Below, one piece after another: positions 43,570 through 53,891 of a DNA stretch of 64,000 nt (its first letter is position 1; each line of letters starts with the position of its first letter). The translations under genes were made by a program, and so were the position numbers. Below the pieces are notes generated by a model. The model was not told the origin of the DNA, ran no database searches, and was given only the letters and a program-made list of their open reading frames with translations. The DNA comes from JACCZX01 sp963807155. Its GTDB lineage: Bacteria > Pseudomonadota > Gammaproteobacteria > Burkholderiales > Burkholderiaceae_F. Location: contig CAWEAZ010000036.1 in assembly GCA_963807155.1 (NCBI GenBank), positions 1 to 64,000 on the forward strand. Direction: 5' to 3'.

Positions 43570-45162
43570 ATGGAGAAGCAGCTCGACGTTCTGATCATTG
43601 GCGCTGGCCATAACGGCCTGACGTGTGCTTGCTATCTGGCGGCGTCGGGACTAAGTGTTCGCGTGGTCGAGCGCAGAAACGTCGTCGGCGGCGCTGCGGT
43701 GACGGAGGAGTTCTATCCGGGTTTTCGCAACTCGACCGCGAGTTACACGGTGAGCCTGCTGAACCCGCAGGTGATTCGCGATCTGAAGCTCGCTCAGCAT
43801 GGACTGCGTATCGTCGAGCGACCGTTCTCGAACTTCGTCCCGCTGGCCGATGGGCGCACCCTCAAGTTCGGCGGCGATGCGGCGCAGACCACCGCCGAAG
43901 TCGCGAAGTTTTCGCCGCGCGATGCCGAAAGACTGCCGTCGTTCTACGCGCGGCTCGATCGCGTCGCAGATCAACTTCGCCATTGGATCCTGCAATCGCC
44001 GCCGAATCTCGGCGGACCGTTCGTCGTCGAAGGATGGCGCGATCTTGTCGCGGCCGCCAGGCTGCTATTGCAGATGGGACGGCTGCCACGAGAAGGTCAG
44101 CGCGATCTGCTCGATGTCTTTACCAAGAGTGCGGGCGACTGGCTCGATTCGTGGTTTGAATCGGAACCGCTGAAGGCAGTTCTCGGATGGGACTCGATCG
44201 TTGGCAACTACGCGAGCCCGTATGCGCCGGGCTCGGCGTACGTGCTGCTGCATCACGTGTTCGGTGAAGTTAACGGCAAGCGTGGCAAGTGGGGACATGC
44301 GATCGGCGGGATGGGTGCGATCACTCAGGCGATGGCGGCTGAAGCGCGGGCGCGGGGTGTGCAAATCGATGTCGACCAGCCGGTGCAGCGAGTGATCGTT
44401 GAAGACGGCCGTGCCACCGGTGTCGAATTGAAATCAGGTGAAGTTGTGCGCGCGCGAGCGGTGGCGGCCAACGTGACGCCGAAGCTGCTGTATCAACGGC
44501 TGGTCGATTCAGCGGCACTGCCTGCGGACTTCGCCGAAGCAATCGCACGCACCAAGTATGGCTCGGGAACGTTCCGCATCAACGTTGCGCTGTCCGAGCT
44601 GCCTGATTTTTCAGCGTTGCCCGGCGCGACGCCGCAGCCGCATCATGCGAGCGGGATCACGTTCGCACCGTCGCTTGCTTACATGGATCGTGCATGGCAC
44701 GACGCGGTTGCTGATGGATACTCGCGCGAACCTGTCGTCGAGATGTTGATTCCAAGCGTCGTCGATGACTCGTTGGCGCCGCCAGGTCAACATGTCGCCA
44801 GCCTGTTTTGCCAGCAGTTCGCGCCGACAGCAGACTGGTCGCAGCTGAAAGAGCGCGCGGTGCAAGCAATCTTCGACGTTGTGCAGAACTATTGCCCGAA
44901 CTTTCGCGCATCGTTGCTGGGTTTTCGTGCGCTATCGCCGGCGGATCTCGAGAGTGAATTCGGATTGACCGGCGGCGACATCTTCCATGGTCAGCTGTCG
45001 CTCGATCAATTGTTCTCGATGCGGCCGGTGCTGGGCTACGCGCGTTATCGCGGGCCAATCGCCGGGCTTTATCACTGCGGCTCAGGCGCGCATCCAGGTG
45101 GCGGCGTGACCGGCGCGCCGGGGCACAACGCGGCCCGCGAAATCATTCGCGATATCGGCTAA
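43570..45162 (+). CDS. Phytoene-desaturase/PYROXD2-like FAD oxidoreductase
   Basis: This 530-residue flavoprotein has an N-terminal dinucleotide-binding motif VLIIGAGHNGLTCACYLA and VVERRNVVGGAAVTEEFYPGF. A middle segment contains LHHVFGEVNGKRGKWGHAIGGMGAITQAMA, and the C-terminal FAD motif region is GPIAGLYHCGSGAHPGGGVTGAPGHNAA. This arrangement is typical of PYROXD2-like and carotenoid-desaturase-like amine oxidoreductases; members often have unknown substrates. No carotenoid genes are nearby. It is convergent with putA, with the stops 1-2 bp apart. Confidence 0.88.
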   Translation: MEKQLDVLIIGAGHNGLTCACYLAASGLSVRVVERRNVVGGAAVTEEFYPGFRNSTASYTVSLLNPQVIRDLKLAQHGLRIVERPFSNFVPLADGRTLKFGGDAAQTTAEVAKFSPRDAERLPSFYARLDRVADQLRHWILQSPPNLGGPFVVEGWRDLVAAARLLLQMGRLPREGQRDLLDVFTKSAGDWLDSWFESEPLKAVLGWDSIVGNYASPYAPGSAYVLLHHVFGEVNGKRGKWGHAIGGMGAITQAMAAEARARGVQIDVDQPVQRVIVEDGRATGVELKSGEVVRARAVAANVTPKLLYQRLVDSAALPADFAEAIARTKYGSGTFRINVALSELPDFSALPGATPQPHHASGITFAPSLAYMDRAWHDAVADGYSREPVVEMLIPSVVDDSLAPPGQHVASLFCQQFAPTADWSQLKERAVQAIFDVVQNYCPNFRASLLGFRALSPADLESEFGLTGGDIFHGQLSLDQLFSMRPVLGYARYRGPIAGLYHCGSGAHPGGGVTGAPGHNAAREIIRDIG

Positions 45163-45163
45163 T

Positions 45164-48100
45164 TCAGTTTTGCGCGCTAGCAGTCAGTTCGACGTTGCCA
45201 CCCGCCGCTGCAGTATTGATCGTCACCGCGCGCTCGGCGCAAAAGCGCTGCAGGTAGCGTGGGCCGCCCGCCTTGGGTCCTGTGCCCGACAAGCCTTCGC
45301 CGCCGAACGGCTGGCTGCCGACGACGGCGCCGATGATGTTCCGGTTGACGTACAGGTTGCCGACGCGTGCGCGCTGGGTCACGTGCTCGACTCGCGCGTC
45401 GAGTCGCGTGTGCAGGCCCATCGTCAGTCCATAACCGGTCGTATTGATCGCGTCGATCACCTTGTCGAGATCGTGCTTGTCGTAGCGGATCACGTGCAGT
45501 ATCGGACCGAAGTTTTCGCTTTCGAGATCACCAATAGCGTCGATCTCGTATGCGACCGGCGCGAAATAGTGACCGTTCAGACCCACTGGCAGCTCGCATT
45601 CGTGCAAGCGCTTTCCGTGTGCGCGGAGCCAGTCGCGGTGTTGCTGCAGCAACGACAGCTGTTCAGCGTCGATCACCGGGCCCGACATCCGTGCGCGGAT
45701 CGGCCGGATCGCCGACGATCAACTCGCGCATTGCACCGGCGATCATTGCTGTCATCGTGTCCGCCACATCGCGTTGAACGAACAACACCCGAAGCGCCGA
45801 GCAACGTTGTCCGCAAGAGCGAAACGCGCTGCTGACTACGGCGTCGGTCACTTGTTCGGGCAGCGCACTCGAGTCGACAATCATTGCGTTCTGTCCGCCC
45901 GTTTCGGCGATCAGCACGCCGATCGGCGAGTCGCGCGCCGCCAAAGCGCGATTGATCGCGCGAGCCGTCACGGTCGAGCCGGTGAATGCAACGCCTGCGA
46001 TTCGCGGGTCGGACGTCAATGCCTTGCCGACCGTCTCGCCGCGACCGAGCACAAGTTGCAACACATCGCGCGGTACCCCGGCGTTGAACATCAACTGCAC
46101 AGCACGGAAAGCAATCAACGGAGTCTGCTCTGCCGGCTTCGCGACCACGCTATTGCCGGCAACCAGCGCAGCGGCGATCTGCCCACCGAATATGGCCAAA
46201 GGAAAATTCCACGGGCTGATGCAGACGAACACTCCGCGCCCCGCGAGGCGCAATTCGTTTGACTCACCCACGGGTCCCGGCAGCGGCTCCAATGTCATCT
46301 GCGCGCGTCCGAGCGCGGCGTAGTAGCGACAGAAGTCGATTGCCTCGCGCACTTCCATGTGTGCGTCGAGCATCGTGCGGCCGGCTTCGCGCACGATCAG
46401 CGCCGCGAGCTCGTCATGCGCCGACTCCCAAGCGTCGGCCACTCGATCCACGATGGCCGCGCGTGCTTCAACACCGAGCGCATCCCAATCCCGCATCGAT
46501 GCGCTGGCAGCGTCGACTGCACGGGTCGCGTCTTCAAGCGTCGATTCAACTACTGACCCCACGGTGTCGCCGAGTCTCGCTGGATTGCGCACATCGACGC
46601 TGCGCGAACCGGCGATACAGCCGCTGATCAAAGAGGTCGCCGCGACGGAGGCCGACCGCATCACCGCTTCAGTCATCTTCAGCAGCGAGGGCGCATATTG
46701 CAGATCGATCCCACGCGAGTTGCGGCGTTCGGCGAAAATCTGCCGTCCGGTAGCCAGCGCAGACGACGGCGCGTCAGACGCCAGATAGCTGCGCGCTTGT
46801 TCATAGACATCCTTGACCAGCAGCTCCGACGGCACCGAGTTATCCGTGATCTGGTGAACGAACGAAGTGTTAGCGCCATTTTCAAGCAGGCGCCGAACGA
46901 GGTAGGCAAGAAGGTCGCGAAACTCCCCGACCGGTGCATAGACACGCACGCGTACGTCGGGCTGATCCGCAAGCAATGCGTCGTACAGCGGATCGCCCAT
47001 GCCGTGCAACCGCTGAAACTCGTAACGTCTGCCGCCAGCCTTGCTGGAAAATTCGCGCGCGAATTCAAGGATCGATGCAACCGTCAATGCATTGTGTGTC
47101 GCAAATTGCGGATATACCGGCGCCGGATGGCTTAACAATCGGCGCGCTACGGTCAGGAACGAAATGTCGGTTGCCCACTTGCGCGTGAAGACCGGAAAGC
47201 CCGGACATGCCGAGTTCCTGTGCGCGCTTGATCTCCGCATCCCAGTAGGCGCCCTTGACCAGGCGCATGGCGATCGGTCTGCGCAGCTCTTCGCTCGCTT
47301 GCAGCAGATGATTGACCGCGCGCAGTGCACGAGGCTGATAGCTCTGTATCGCAATGCCGAGTCCTGGCCAGTCACCCAGTGTCGGCTCGCGCATCAGCCG
47401 CTCGAATATTGCGATGTGCAAGACGAGCCGCTCCGACTCTTCGGCGTCAACCGTCAAGTTGACGTTTGCCGAACGCGCGAGCTCCGCAAGCTCCACCAGT
47501 CGTGGATACAGTTCACGCTCGCACCGTTCAATTTGTGCAGTCTCGAAGCGCGGGTGGATCGCAGACAGCTTTACCGATATGCCATCGCGCGCCGTCCAGT
47601 CCCTGCCGCCTTCCTGCTTAAGTGCGCCTTTCAACGACTCGAGCGCGTCGACGTACGACGTGTAAGAGCGATCGGCGTCGGCACGCGTGCGCGCGCCTTC
47701 ACCCAGCATGTCGAATGAATACGTCACGCGCGAGTCGGGCCGGCGTCTGACGCGCGCCATCGCATCTGGCAAATTTGTCGCGAAGACAAATTGGTCGCCG
47801 AAGCGGCGAATACCGTCGATCACGAGCGGACGCAGTGCACTCTTGGCGAGCCAGGCGCGCAGCGATCCGCGATCGGCTCCTGCATCCTGTAGCTCGGCGT
47901 CGGCTGCGGTGTGGCCGGCGATCTTCAGCGCGGTTGCGAGCACGCGCGTGACGAAGTTGCCATCCATCCCGATGCGCGTGTCGCGAAAGTGGGCAAGCTT
48001 CTCGGCGATCAGCCACGTCTGTGTTTCTGCGTCCGGAGCGCGCAACAAGGCTTCGGCCAATCGCAGCAACGCAATACCTTCCGGTGTTGCGAGCGGAAAC

Positions 48101-48343
48101 GAATTCAGCAGATTCTGCGCGGACAGCAGGGCCGTATCTGCCGCTCGAACTGCGTCGATGTAGCGCAGCGCCCGTGATCGCGAAGCGTCGCGTACCTCGG
48201 GCCGCTGGAATATCCGTCGCGATAGCTGTGAGCGCCCGGCGCTCGTCCTCGTAGGGATCCCCCAGGTCGGGCAACCGGCGCAACGCTTCCAGAACACTGT
48301 GCAATACGGCTCCCGCATCGACGAACTCGCTGAAATTTAGCAC
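45164..48343 (-). CDS. putA: Bifunctional proline dehydrogenase/P5C dehydrogenase (PutA), three frameshifts
   Basis: PutA oxidises proline to P5C (FAD) and then to glutamate (NAD+). The N-terminal part includes FSEFVDAGAVLHSVLEALRR; the PRODH barrel has KLSAIHPRFE, RLVKGAYWDAEIKRAQ and FATHNALTVASI; the ALDH half has SPWNFPLAIFGGQIAAAL, ETGGQNAMIVDSSA and the catalytic Cys in SCGQRCSAL, ending FGGEGLSGTGPKAGGPRYL. The joined length is about 1,060 residues with no ribbon-helix-helix DNA-binding domain, a short PutA. Breaks are near 48200, at the CCC run 47200-47202 and at GGGCCC 45678-45683. The start is GTG 48343. Its P5C-dehydrogenase half could finish arginine catabolism from the 20-22 kb gene. 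Confidence 0.9.
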
Positions 48344-48423
48344 CGCGCTTCGCTTAGAGTGGCCGCAACATCGTGCGCCTTCATCGATTCGTATAATCAC
48401 CGGCTGCACACTTCGGATCTGTG

Positions 48424-49173
48424 ATGAAAATCCTTGTTCCCGTCAAGCGAGTCGTCGACTACAACGTCAAGGTGCGTGTGAAGTCGGACAAAACCGGTGT
48501 CGACCTGGCCAACGTCAAAATGTCGATGAATCCGTTCGACGAGATCGCTATCGAAGAAGCCGTTCGGCTCAAGGAAGCGGGCGTAGCCACTGAGGTGATT
48601 GCGGTTTCCTGCGGAGTCTTGCAGTGCCAGGAAACGTTGCGCACCGCGATGGCGATCGGCGCCGACCGCGGGATTCTGGTCGAAACGAATGTGGAGTTGC
48701 AGCCGCTTGCAGTCGCGAAGCTGCTGAAGGCGATTGTCGACAAGGAACAGCCGCAACTCGTGATCGCTGGCAAGCAGGCGATCGACGACGATGCAAATCA
48801 AACAGGCCAGATGCTTGCTGCGCTGGCCGACATGCCGCAGGCGACATTTGCGTCGAAGATCAAGATCGCCGACGGGCGCGCGCAGGTCACACGCGAAGTG
48901 GACGGCGGGCTGGAAACCATTTCGGTCGCACTGCCGGCAGTGATTACCACCGATCTGCGACTGAATGAACCGCGCTATGTCACGCTGCCCAACATCATGA
49001 AGGCGAAGAAAAAGCCGCTTGAGAATCTGAAGCCCGAGGATCTGGGCGTCGACGTGACGCCGAGATTGAAGACGCTGCAGGTGACCGAGCCGGCGGGTCG
49101 CAAGGCGGGGATCAAGGTGCCCGACGCAGCGACGCTGGTTGCAAAGTTGAAGACCGAAGCGAAGGTGATTTGA
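48424..49173 (+). CDS. etfB: Electron transfer flavoprotein beta subunit
   Basis: This 249-residue EtfB begins MKILVPVKRVVDYNVKVRVK and contains NPFDEIAIEEAVRLKEAG, the AMP/FAD-side segment LVIAGKQAIDDDANQTGQMLAALADMPQATFAS and the conserved TTDLRLNEPRYVTLPNIMKAKKKP recognition loop, which contacts acyl-CoA dehydrogenases. It passes electrons with EtfA to ETF:quinone oxidoreductase. ATG 48424 is chosen over an adjacent GTG. The stop overlaps the etfA start. It is divergent from putA by 80 bp. Confidence 0.95.
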   Translation: MKILVPVKRVVDYNVKVRVKSDKTGVDLANVKMSMNPFDEIAIEEAVRLKEAGVATEVIAVSCGVLQCQETLRTAMAIGADRGILVETNVELQPLAVAKLLKAIVDKEQPQLVIAGKQAIDDDANQTGQMLAALADMPQATFASKIKIADGRAQVTREVDGGLETISVALPAVITTDLRLNEPRYVTLPNIMKAKKKPLENLKPEDLGVDVTPRLKTLQVTEPAGRKAGIKVPDAATLVAKLKTEAKVI

Positions 49174-50105
49174 TGCCCGCGCTGGTGCTTGCCGAACATG
49201 ACGGGAAAACGGTCCGCCCTGCAACTTTGAACACGGTGACTGCGGCGGCAAAAGCCGGTGGCGATGTGCACATCCTTGTAGCGGGTCACAACGCCGCCAA
49301 TGCTGCGAACGAAGCCGCAAAAATCAGCGGCGTGTCCAAGGTTTTTCTGGCCGACGCCGCGCAATTCGCCGATGGTCTCGCCGAACCGATCGCCGCGCAG
49401 ATGGTTTCGATGGCAAGCGGCTACACGCACTTATTCGCTGCTGCCACGGCGTACGGCAAGAACATTTTGCCGCGAGTGGCAGCCAAGCTTGACGCGGCGC
49501 AGATATCCGACATCAGCAGCGTCGAATCGGCCGATACCTTCACGCGCCCGATCTACGCCGGGAACGCTATCGCGACGGTGCAGTCGAGCGATCCGATAAA
49601 GGTCGTAACCGCGCGTCCCACAAACTTTGAGCCTGCCGCGAGCGAAGGCGGTACCGCGAAAGTCGAAACGGTTGCCGCCGTAGCAACAGGCGATGCATCG
49701 CGCTTTGTCTCGCGTGACGTCGTCAAGCTGGATCGCCCGGAGTTGCAAGGCGCGAAGATCGTGATTTCCGGCGGACGCGGCATCGGCTCGGCGGAAAATT
49801 TCAAGCTGCTGGAGCCACTGGCAGATAAGTTGAATGCGGCGATCGGCGCATCGCGCGCGGCGGTCGATGCCGGCTATGCACCTAATGATTGGCAGGTCGG
49901 GCAGACGGGCAAGGTCGTGGCGCCGCAGTTGTATATCGCGGTCGGCATCTCGGGCGCGATTCAGCATCTGGCCGGCATGAAAGATTCCAAAGTGATTGTG
50001 GCGATCAACAAAGACCCTGAGGCGCCGATCTTCCAGATCGCCGACTACGGAGTCGTCGGCGATCTGTTTGAAATCGTTCCGCAGATCGTCAAGGAGCTGG
50101 GATAG
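49173..50105 (+). CDS. etfA: Electron transfer flavoprotein alpha subunit
   Basis: This 310-residue EtfA has an N-terminal domain (PALVLAEHDGKTVRPATLN...VHILVAGHN) and the C-terminal FAD-binding domain, with VISGGRGIGSAENFKLLEPLADKL, GASRAAVDAGYAPNDWQVGQTGK and the FAD-contacting YIAVGISGAIQHLAGMKDSKVIVAINKDPEAPIFQIADYGVVGDL. ATG 49173 overlaps the etfB stop as TGATG. It is followed 4 bp later by an acyl-CoA dehydrogenase, its likely electron donor. Confidence 0.95.
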   Translation: MPALVLAEHDGKTVRPATLNTVTAAAKAGGDVHILVAGHNAANAANEAAKISGVSKVFLADAAQFADGLAEPIAAQMVSMASGYTHLFAAATAYGKNILPRVAAKLDAAQISDISSVESADTFTRPIYAGNAIATVQSSDPIKVVTARPTNFEPAASEGGTAKVETVAAVATGDASRFVSRDVVKLDRPELQGAKIVISGGRGIGSAENFKLLEPLADKLNAAIGASRAAVDAGYAPNDWQVGQTGKVVAPQLYIAVGISGAIQHLAGMKDSKVIVAINKDPEAPIFQIADYGVVGDLFEIVPQIVKELG

Positions 50106-50109
50106 GTCG

Positions 50110-51909
50110 ATGAGCTACGTAGCGCCTGTCAAGGACATGCTGTTCGTGTTGCACGAACTCGCGGGTCTGAAAGAAATTCAGCAGCTGCCCGGGTGTGAGG
50201 ACGCAACCGACGAGACGGTACAAGCCGTGGTCGAAGAAAACGCGCGCTTCATGAGCGAGGTAGTGGCACCGCTTAATTGGAGCGGTGACGTTCAGCCGGC
50301 TAAATGGGACAACGGCGTCGTCACGACTACGCCGGGATTCAAGGCGGCGTTTCGCTCGTTTGTCGAAGCGGGCTGGCAGGGTATTCAGCATCCGACGCAA
50401 TACGGCGGTCAGGATCTACCAAAGCTCGTCGCCGCTCCATGCTTGGAAATGATGCAGGCAGCAAATCTTTCTTTTGCGCTGTGCCCGTTGCTCACAGACG
50501 GTGCGATCGAAGCGTTGCTGGTGGCGGGCTCACAGGAACAGAAAGATGCGTATCTGGCGAAGCTGATCGACGGCAGCTGGACCGGCACGATGAATTTGAC
50601 CGAGCCGCAAGCGGGCTCCGACTTGGCGCAGGTGCGAACCAAGGCGGTGCCGCAGGGCGACGGCACGTATCGCTTGTTCGGGCAGAAGATCTACATCACG
50701 TACGGTGAGCACGATCTTGCCGAAAACATCGTGCACCTTGTGCTCGCGCGTACTCCGGATGCACCGGCGGGCGTCAAAGGGATTTCGCTTTTCATCGTTC
50801 CGAAGTTTTCTTTCGATTCCAGCGGCAAGCTTGGCAAGCGCAACGACGTCTACTGCGCGTCGATCGAGCACAAGCTCGGCATCAAGGCGAGCCCGACGTG
50901 CGTCCTGATCTTCGGCGACGACAAGGGAGAGGTCGGAGCTGGCGCCATTGGAACGGTGATCGGCGAAGAAAATCGCGGCCTCGAATACATGTTCATCATG
51001 ATGAATGCGGCCCGCTTCCAGGTCGGCATGCAGGGCATTGCGATATCGGATCGTGCCTATCAGAAAGCCGTCGAGCACGCGAGAGAGCGCGTCCAAAGCC
51101 GCGCGGTAGAGGGATCGAGCGGGCCGGTGTCGATCATTCACCATCCGGACGTGCGGCGCATGTTGATGTTCATGCGGTCGAACACCGAAGCGGCGCGTGC
51201 CGTTGCCTATGTGGCCGCGGGATACAACGACGTTGCACATCATCATCCAAACGCCGAGCGCCGCACAGCCGCGATGGCGGCTTATGAGTATCTGGTGCCG
51301 ATCGTAAAAGGATGGTCGACCGAAATGTCGATCGACGTTACCTCGACCGGCGTCCAGGTACACGGCGGCATGGGTTTCATCGAAGAAACCGGCGCCGCAC
51401 AGTATTACCGCGACGCCCGCATCCTGACGATTTACGAGGGCACGACTGCAATCCAGGCGAACGATCTGGTCGGCCGCAAGACCGCGCGCGATGGTGGCAG
51501 GACGGCGCGAACATTCATCGAGCAAATGCGAGCGACAGCTGCGGAAGCGCGCGCGGGTGGAATTGAGCTGCAGGCCATTGGAGACCGGCTCGCGTCAGCG
51601 GTCGACTCGTACGAATCGGTGGTCGAGTACATCGTCGGCGAATACAAAAACGATATTCGCAGCGTGTTTGCGGGTTCGGTGCCGTATGTAAAACTTGCTG
51701 GAATAGTGCACGGCGGCTGGCAGATGACGCGAGCAGCGCTGGCGGCTGCGCGTCGAATTGACAACGGTGCCGACATCGAGTTTTGCCGCGCGAAAATTGC
51801 AACCGCCCGGTTCTTTGCCGATCACATGCTGGTGACGGTGCCGTCGCTCGCCGAAAGTATTGTCGGCGGCAGCGTCGGAACGCTCGCCCTGGCTGAAGAG
51901 CAGTTCTGA
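50110..51909 (+). CDS. Acyl-CoA dehydrogenase with C-terminal extension
   Basis: This 599-residue flavin enzyme oxidises an acyl-CoA to the 2-enoyl-CoA and donates electrons to the EtfBA encoded just upstream. The ACAD motifs GTMNLTEPQAGSDLAQVRTKA, QKIYITYGEHDL, VHGGMGFIEETGAAQYYRDARILTIYEGTTAIQANDLVGRK (including the catalytic Glu of the YEG motif) are clear. Its length and N-terminal helix (PVKDMLFVLHELAGLKEI) match the DmdC/FadE branch that includes 3-methylmercaptopropionyl-CoA and medium-chain dehydrogenases. Chain specificity is unclear. ATG 50110 is the best start. The AlkK/DmdB-like ligase at 16.2 kb may act upstream. Confidence 0.92.
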   Translation: MSYVAPVKDMLFVLHELAGLKEIQQLPGCEDATDETVQAVVEENARFMSEVVAPLNWSGDVQPAKWDNGVVTTTPGFKAAFRSFVEAGWQGIQHPTQYGGQDLPKLVAAPCLEMMQAANLSFALCPLLTDGAIEALLVAGSQEQKDAYLAKLIDGSWTGTMNLTEPQAGSDLAQVRTKAVPQGDGTYRLFGQKIYITYGEHDLAENIVHLVLARTPDAPAGVKGISLFIVPKFSFDSSGKLGKRNDVYCASIEHKLGIKASPTCVLIFGDDKGEVGAGAIGTVIGEENRGLEYMFIMMNAARFQVGMQGIAISDRAYQKAVEHARERVQSRAVEGSSGPVSIIHHPDVRRMLMFMRSNTEAARAVAYVAAGYNDVAHHHPNAERRTAAMAAYEYLVPIVKGWSTEMSIDVTSTGVQVHGGMGFIEETGAAQYYRDARILTIYEGTTAIQANDLVGRKTARDGGRTARTFIEQMRATAAEARAGGIELQAIGDRLASAVDSYESVVEYIVGEYKNDIRSVFAGSVPYVKLAGIVHGGWQMTRAALAAARRIDNGADIEFCRAKIATARFFADHMLVTVPSLAESIVGGSVGTLALAEEQF

Positions 51910-51921
51910 GCACGACCATCT

Positions 51922-51952
51922 ATAGCTAATTACTATCGAGCTGGGTAGTAAT
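51922..51952. promoter_or_regulatory. Candidate operator upstream of rubrerythrin
   Basis: ATAG-N7-CTAT (51922-51936) matches half of the OxyR recognition pattern. It overlaps a perfect 7-bp inverted repeat ATTACTA...TAGTAAT (51929-51952). It lies about 105 bp ahead of the rubrerythrin gene, a peroxide-related protein. The second OxyR half-site is poor, so the regulator is uncertain. Confidence 0.35.
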
Positions 51953-52057
51953 AATTGATTGGTTCAATCTAATGACCCGCGCGTAGATTGCCTCGGACAG
52001 CCGCGGCACCGTGTGCGCCGCGCGTCATCGTCGTATAAGTGAATTGAGGAGACTCGT

Positions 52058-52477
52058 ATGCAACTCAAGGGCTCGAAAACCGAACAGAATTTGCGTGATG
52101 CGTTTGCAGGTGAATCGCAGGCGAATCGCCGCTACTTGTATTTCGCAGCGAAGGCCGACGTCGAGGGTTACAACGACGTCGCCGCCGTGTTTCGCTCGAC
52201 CGCTGAGGGTGAAACCGGCCATGCGCACGGTCATCTGGAATATCTGGAAGCCGTTGGCGATCCCGCAACCGGCCTGCCGATCGGTCCTACCAAGTCGAAT
52301 CTGAAAGCTGCCATCGCCGGTGAGACGCACGAATACACCGATATGTATCCGGGCATGAGCAAATCGGCGCGCGATGAGGGCTTCGAAGAGATCGCAGACT
52401 GGTTCGAGACGCTGGCCAAGGCCGAACGCTCGCACGCGAACAAATTCCAGAAGACGCTCGACACAATCGTTGATTGA
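52058..52477 (+). CDS. Rubrerythrin (no rubredoxin domain)
   Basis: This 139-residue ferritin-like di-iron protein probably reduces hydrogen peroxide. The four-helix bundle carries the ligand motifs AGESQANRRY, RSTAEGETGHAHGH, AGETHEYTDMYP and LAKAERSHANKF. The usual C-terminal rubredoxin domain is absent, so electrons must come from a partner; the neighbouring Fe-S CCG protein and DUF3501 protein are candidates. ATG 52058 follows GAGGAG. This gene, the Fe-S gene and DUF3501 form a set I recognise as often conserved together in proteobacteria. Confidence 0.93.
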   Translation: MQLKGSKTEQNLRDAFAGESQANRRYLYFAAKADVEGYNDVAAVFRSTAEGETGHAHGHLEYLEAVGDPATGLPIGPTKSNLKAAIAGETHEYTDMYPGMSKSARDEGFEEIADWFETLAKAERSHANKFQKTLDTIVD

Positions 52478-52500
52478 CGTTGTCAAATGACGTTTGTGTT

Positions 52501-52521
52501 GCCGGACCCGCAGGGGCCGGC
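52501..52521 (+). other. GC-rich hairpin between rubrerythrin and the Fe-S gene
   Basis: GCCGG-A-CCC and GGG-G-CCGGC form an inverted repeat with a 3-base loop and one internal mismatch. There is no T run, so it is more likely an mRNA stabiliser or attenuating hairpin than a terminator. It would let rubrerythrin be made in excess of the downstream genes. Confidence 0.45.
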
Positions 52522-52532
52522 GGTCTAACCTT

Positions 52533-53889
52533 GTGACCAAAGAAGGAAGCCTGCTTGCGCCCACGCGGCATCCGCTTGCGTGGAAAACTCCGGAGTTCAA
52601 CGACGAGCAGGCGCTCGATGCTGAGCTCGCACGCATCTTCGATATCTGCCACGGCTGCCGCCGCTGCGTGAGCTTGTGTGGCGCATTTCCGACGCTGTTC
52701 GATCTGATCGACAACGGTCCGACCGGTGAGCTCGACGGAGTGCCGAAGGAGAAATACAAAGACGTCGTCGATCAGTGCTATCTGTGCGACATGTGCTACA
52801 TGAGCAAGTGTCCGTACGTGCCGCCGCATCCATGGAATGTCGACTTTCCGCACACGATGCTGCGCGCGAAAGCCGTGCACTTCGTCAAGCACGGCGCTTC
52901 GAGCAGCGACAAGTTTTTGACGTCAACCGATAAGGTCGGCACGCTTTGCGGGGATTCCGATCGTTACGCAGACGGTGAACGTCATCAATCAGAGTTCACC
53001 GGCGCGCGCTGCGATGGAAAAACTAATGGGAGTCGACCGCAACGCGTGGCGCCCCAATTTTGCAGCGAGAAAGTTTCGCTCAGCGGCGCGCTCGAACCTT
53101 TCGGCGCCTGTGCGTGACGGCGCGAAGACACCGGGCAAGGTTGCGATTTATTCGACCTGCTATGTCAACTACAACGAACCGGGGATCGGCCACGATTTGA
53201 TCGCGATTCTCGATCACAACGAGATACCGTACGTTGTCGTCGAGAAGGAAGCGTGCTGTGGCATGCCCAAGCTCGAGATCGGCGACCTTGAATCGGTTGA
53301 GCGGCTGAAGAACTTCAACATTCCGCATCTCGCGAGACTGGCGCGCGACGGTTACGCGATCGTTACCGCCGTTCCATCGTGCACGCTGATGTACAAGCAG
53401 GAACTGCCGCTGATGTTTCCCGACGATGCTGATATCCAACTCGTCAAGGAAGCGATGTGGGACCCGTTCGAATATTGGGTTGCGCGCAAGCGCGACGGAT
53501 TGTTGAAGGCCGATTTCAAGAAGGCACTGGGCACCGTTTCGTATCACGTTCCCTGTCACGGCCGCGTGCAAAACGTGGGGCGCAAGACCGAAGAGCTATT
53601 GAAATCGCTGCCGGACACAACCGTCAACACGGTCGAGCGCTGCTCGGGACATTCGGGCGTATGGGGAACGCGCAAGCAGTTTCACACGATGGCAATGAAA
53701 ATCGGCAGGCCGGTTTTCAGAAACATGGCGAGTGTGAAGCCCGACTACATTAGCTCGGACTGTCAGCTTGCGGGGCACCATATCGCGCAGGGTATCGAAC
53801 AGTTTGCGAAGGAGGCGCTCGACGGCAAGTCGCCGATCGTTGCGCACCCGATTACGCTGATCAGAATTGCCTACGGGCTCGAAGGGTGA
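52533..53889 (+). CDS. 4Fe-4S/CCG-domain oxidoreductase (HdrD/GlpC-like), one frameshift
   Basis: The joined protein is about 450 residues. The N-terminal part has two ferredoxin-like clusters, CHGCRRCVSLC and CYLCDMCYMSKCPYVPPHPW. The C-terminal part has two CCG-type domains: YSTCYVNYNEPGIG with KEACCGMP and SYHVPCHGRVQNVG with a later RCSGHSG. Such proteins pass electrons between Fe-S clusters and a partner or thiol-disulfide centre. The frame breaks at the TTT run near 52945; removing one T gives TLAGIPIVTQTVNVINQSSPARA, which continues in the second frame. The start is GTG 52533. The likely role is to supply electrons to the rubrerythrin. Confidence 0.86.
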
Positions 53890-53891
53890 GG

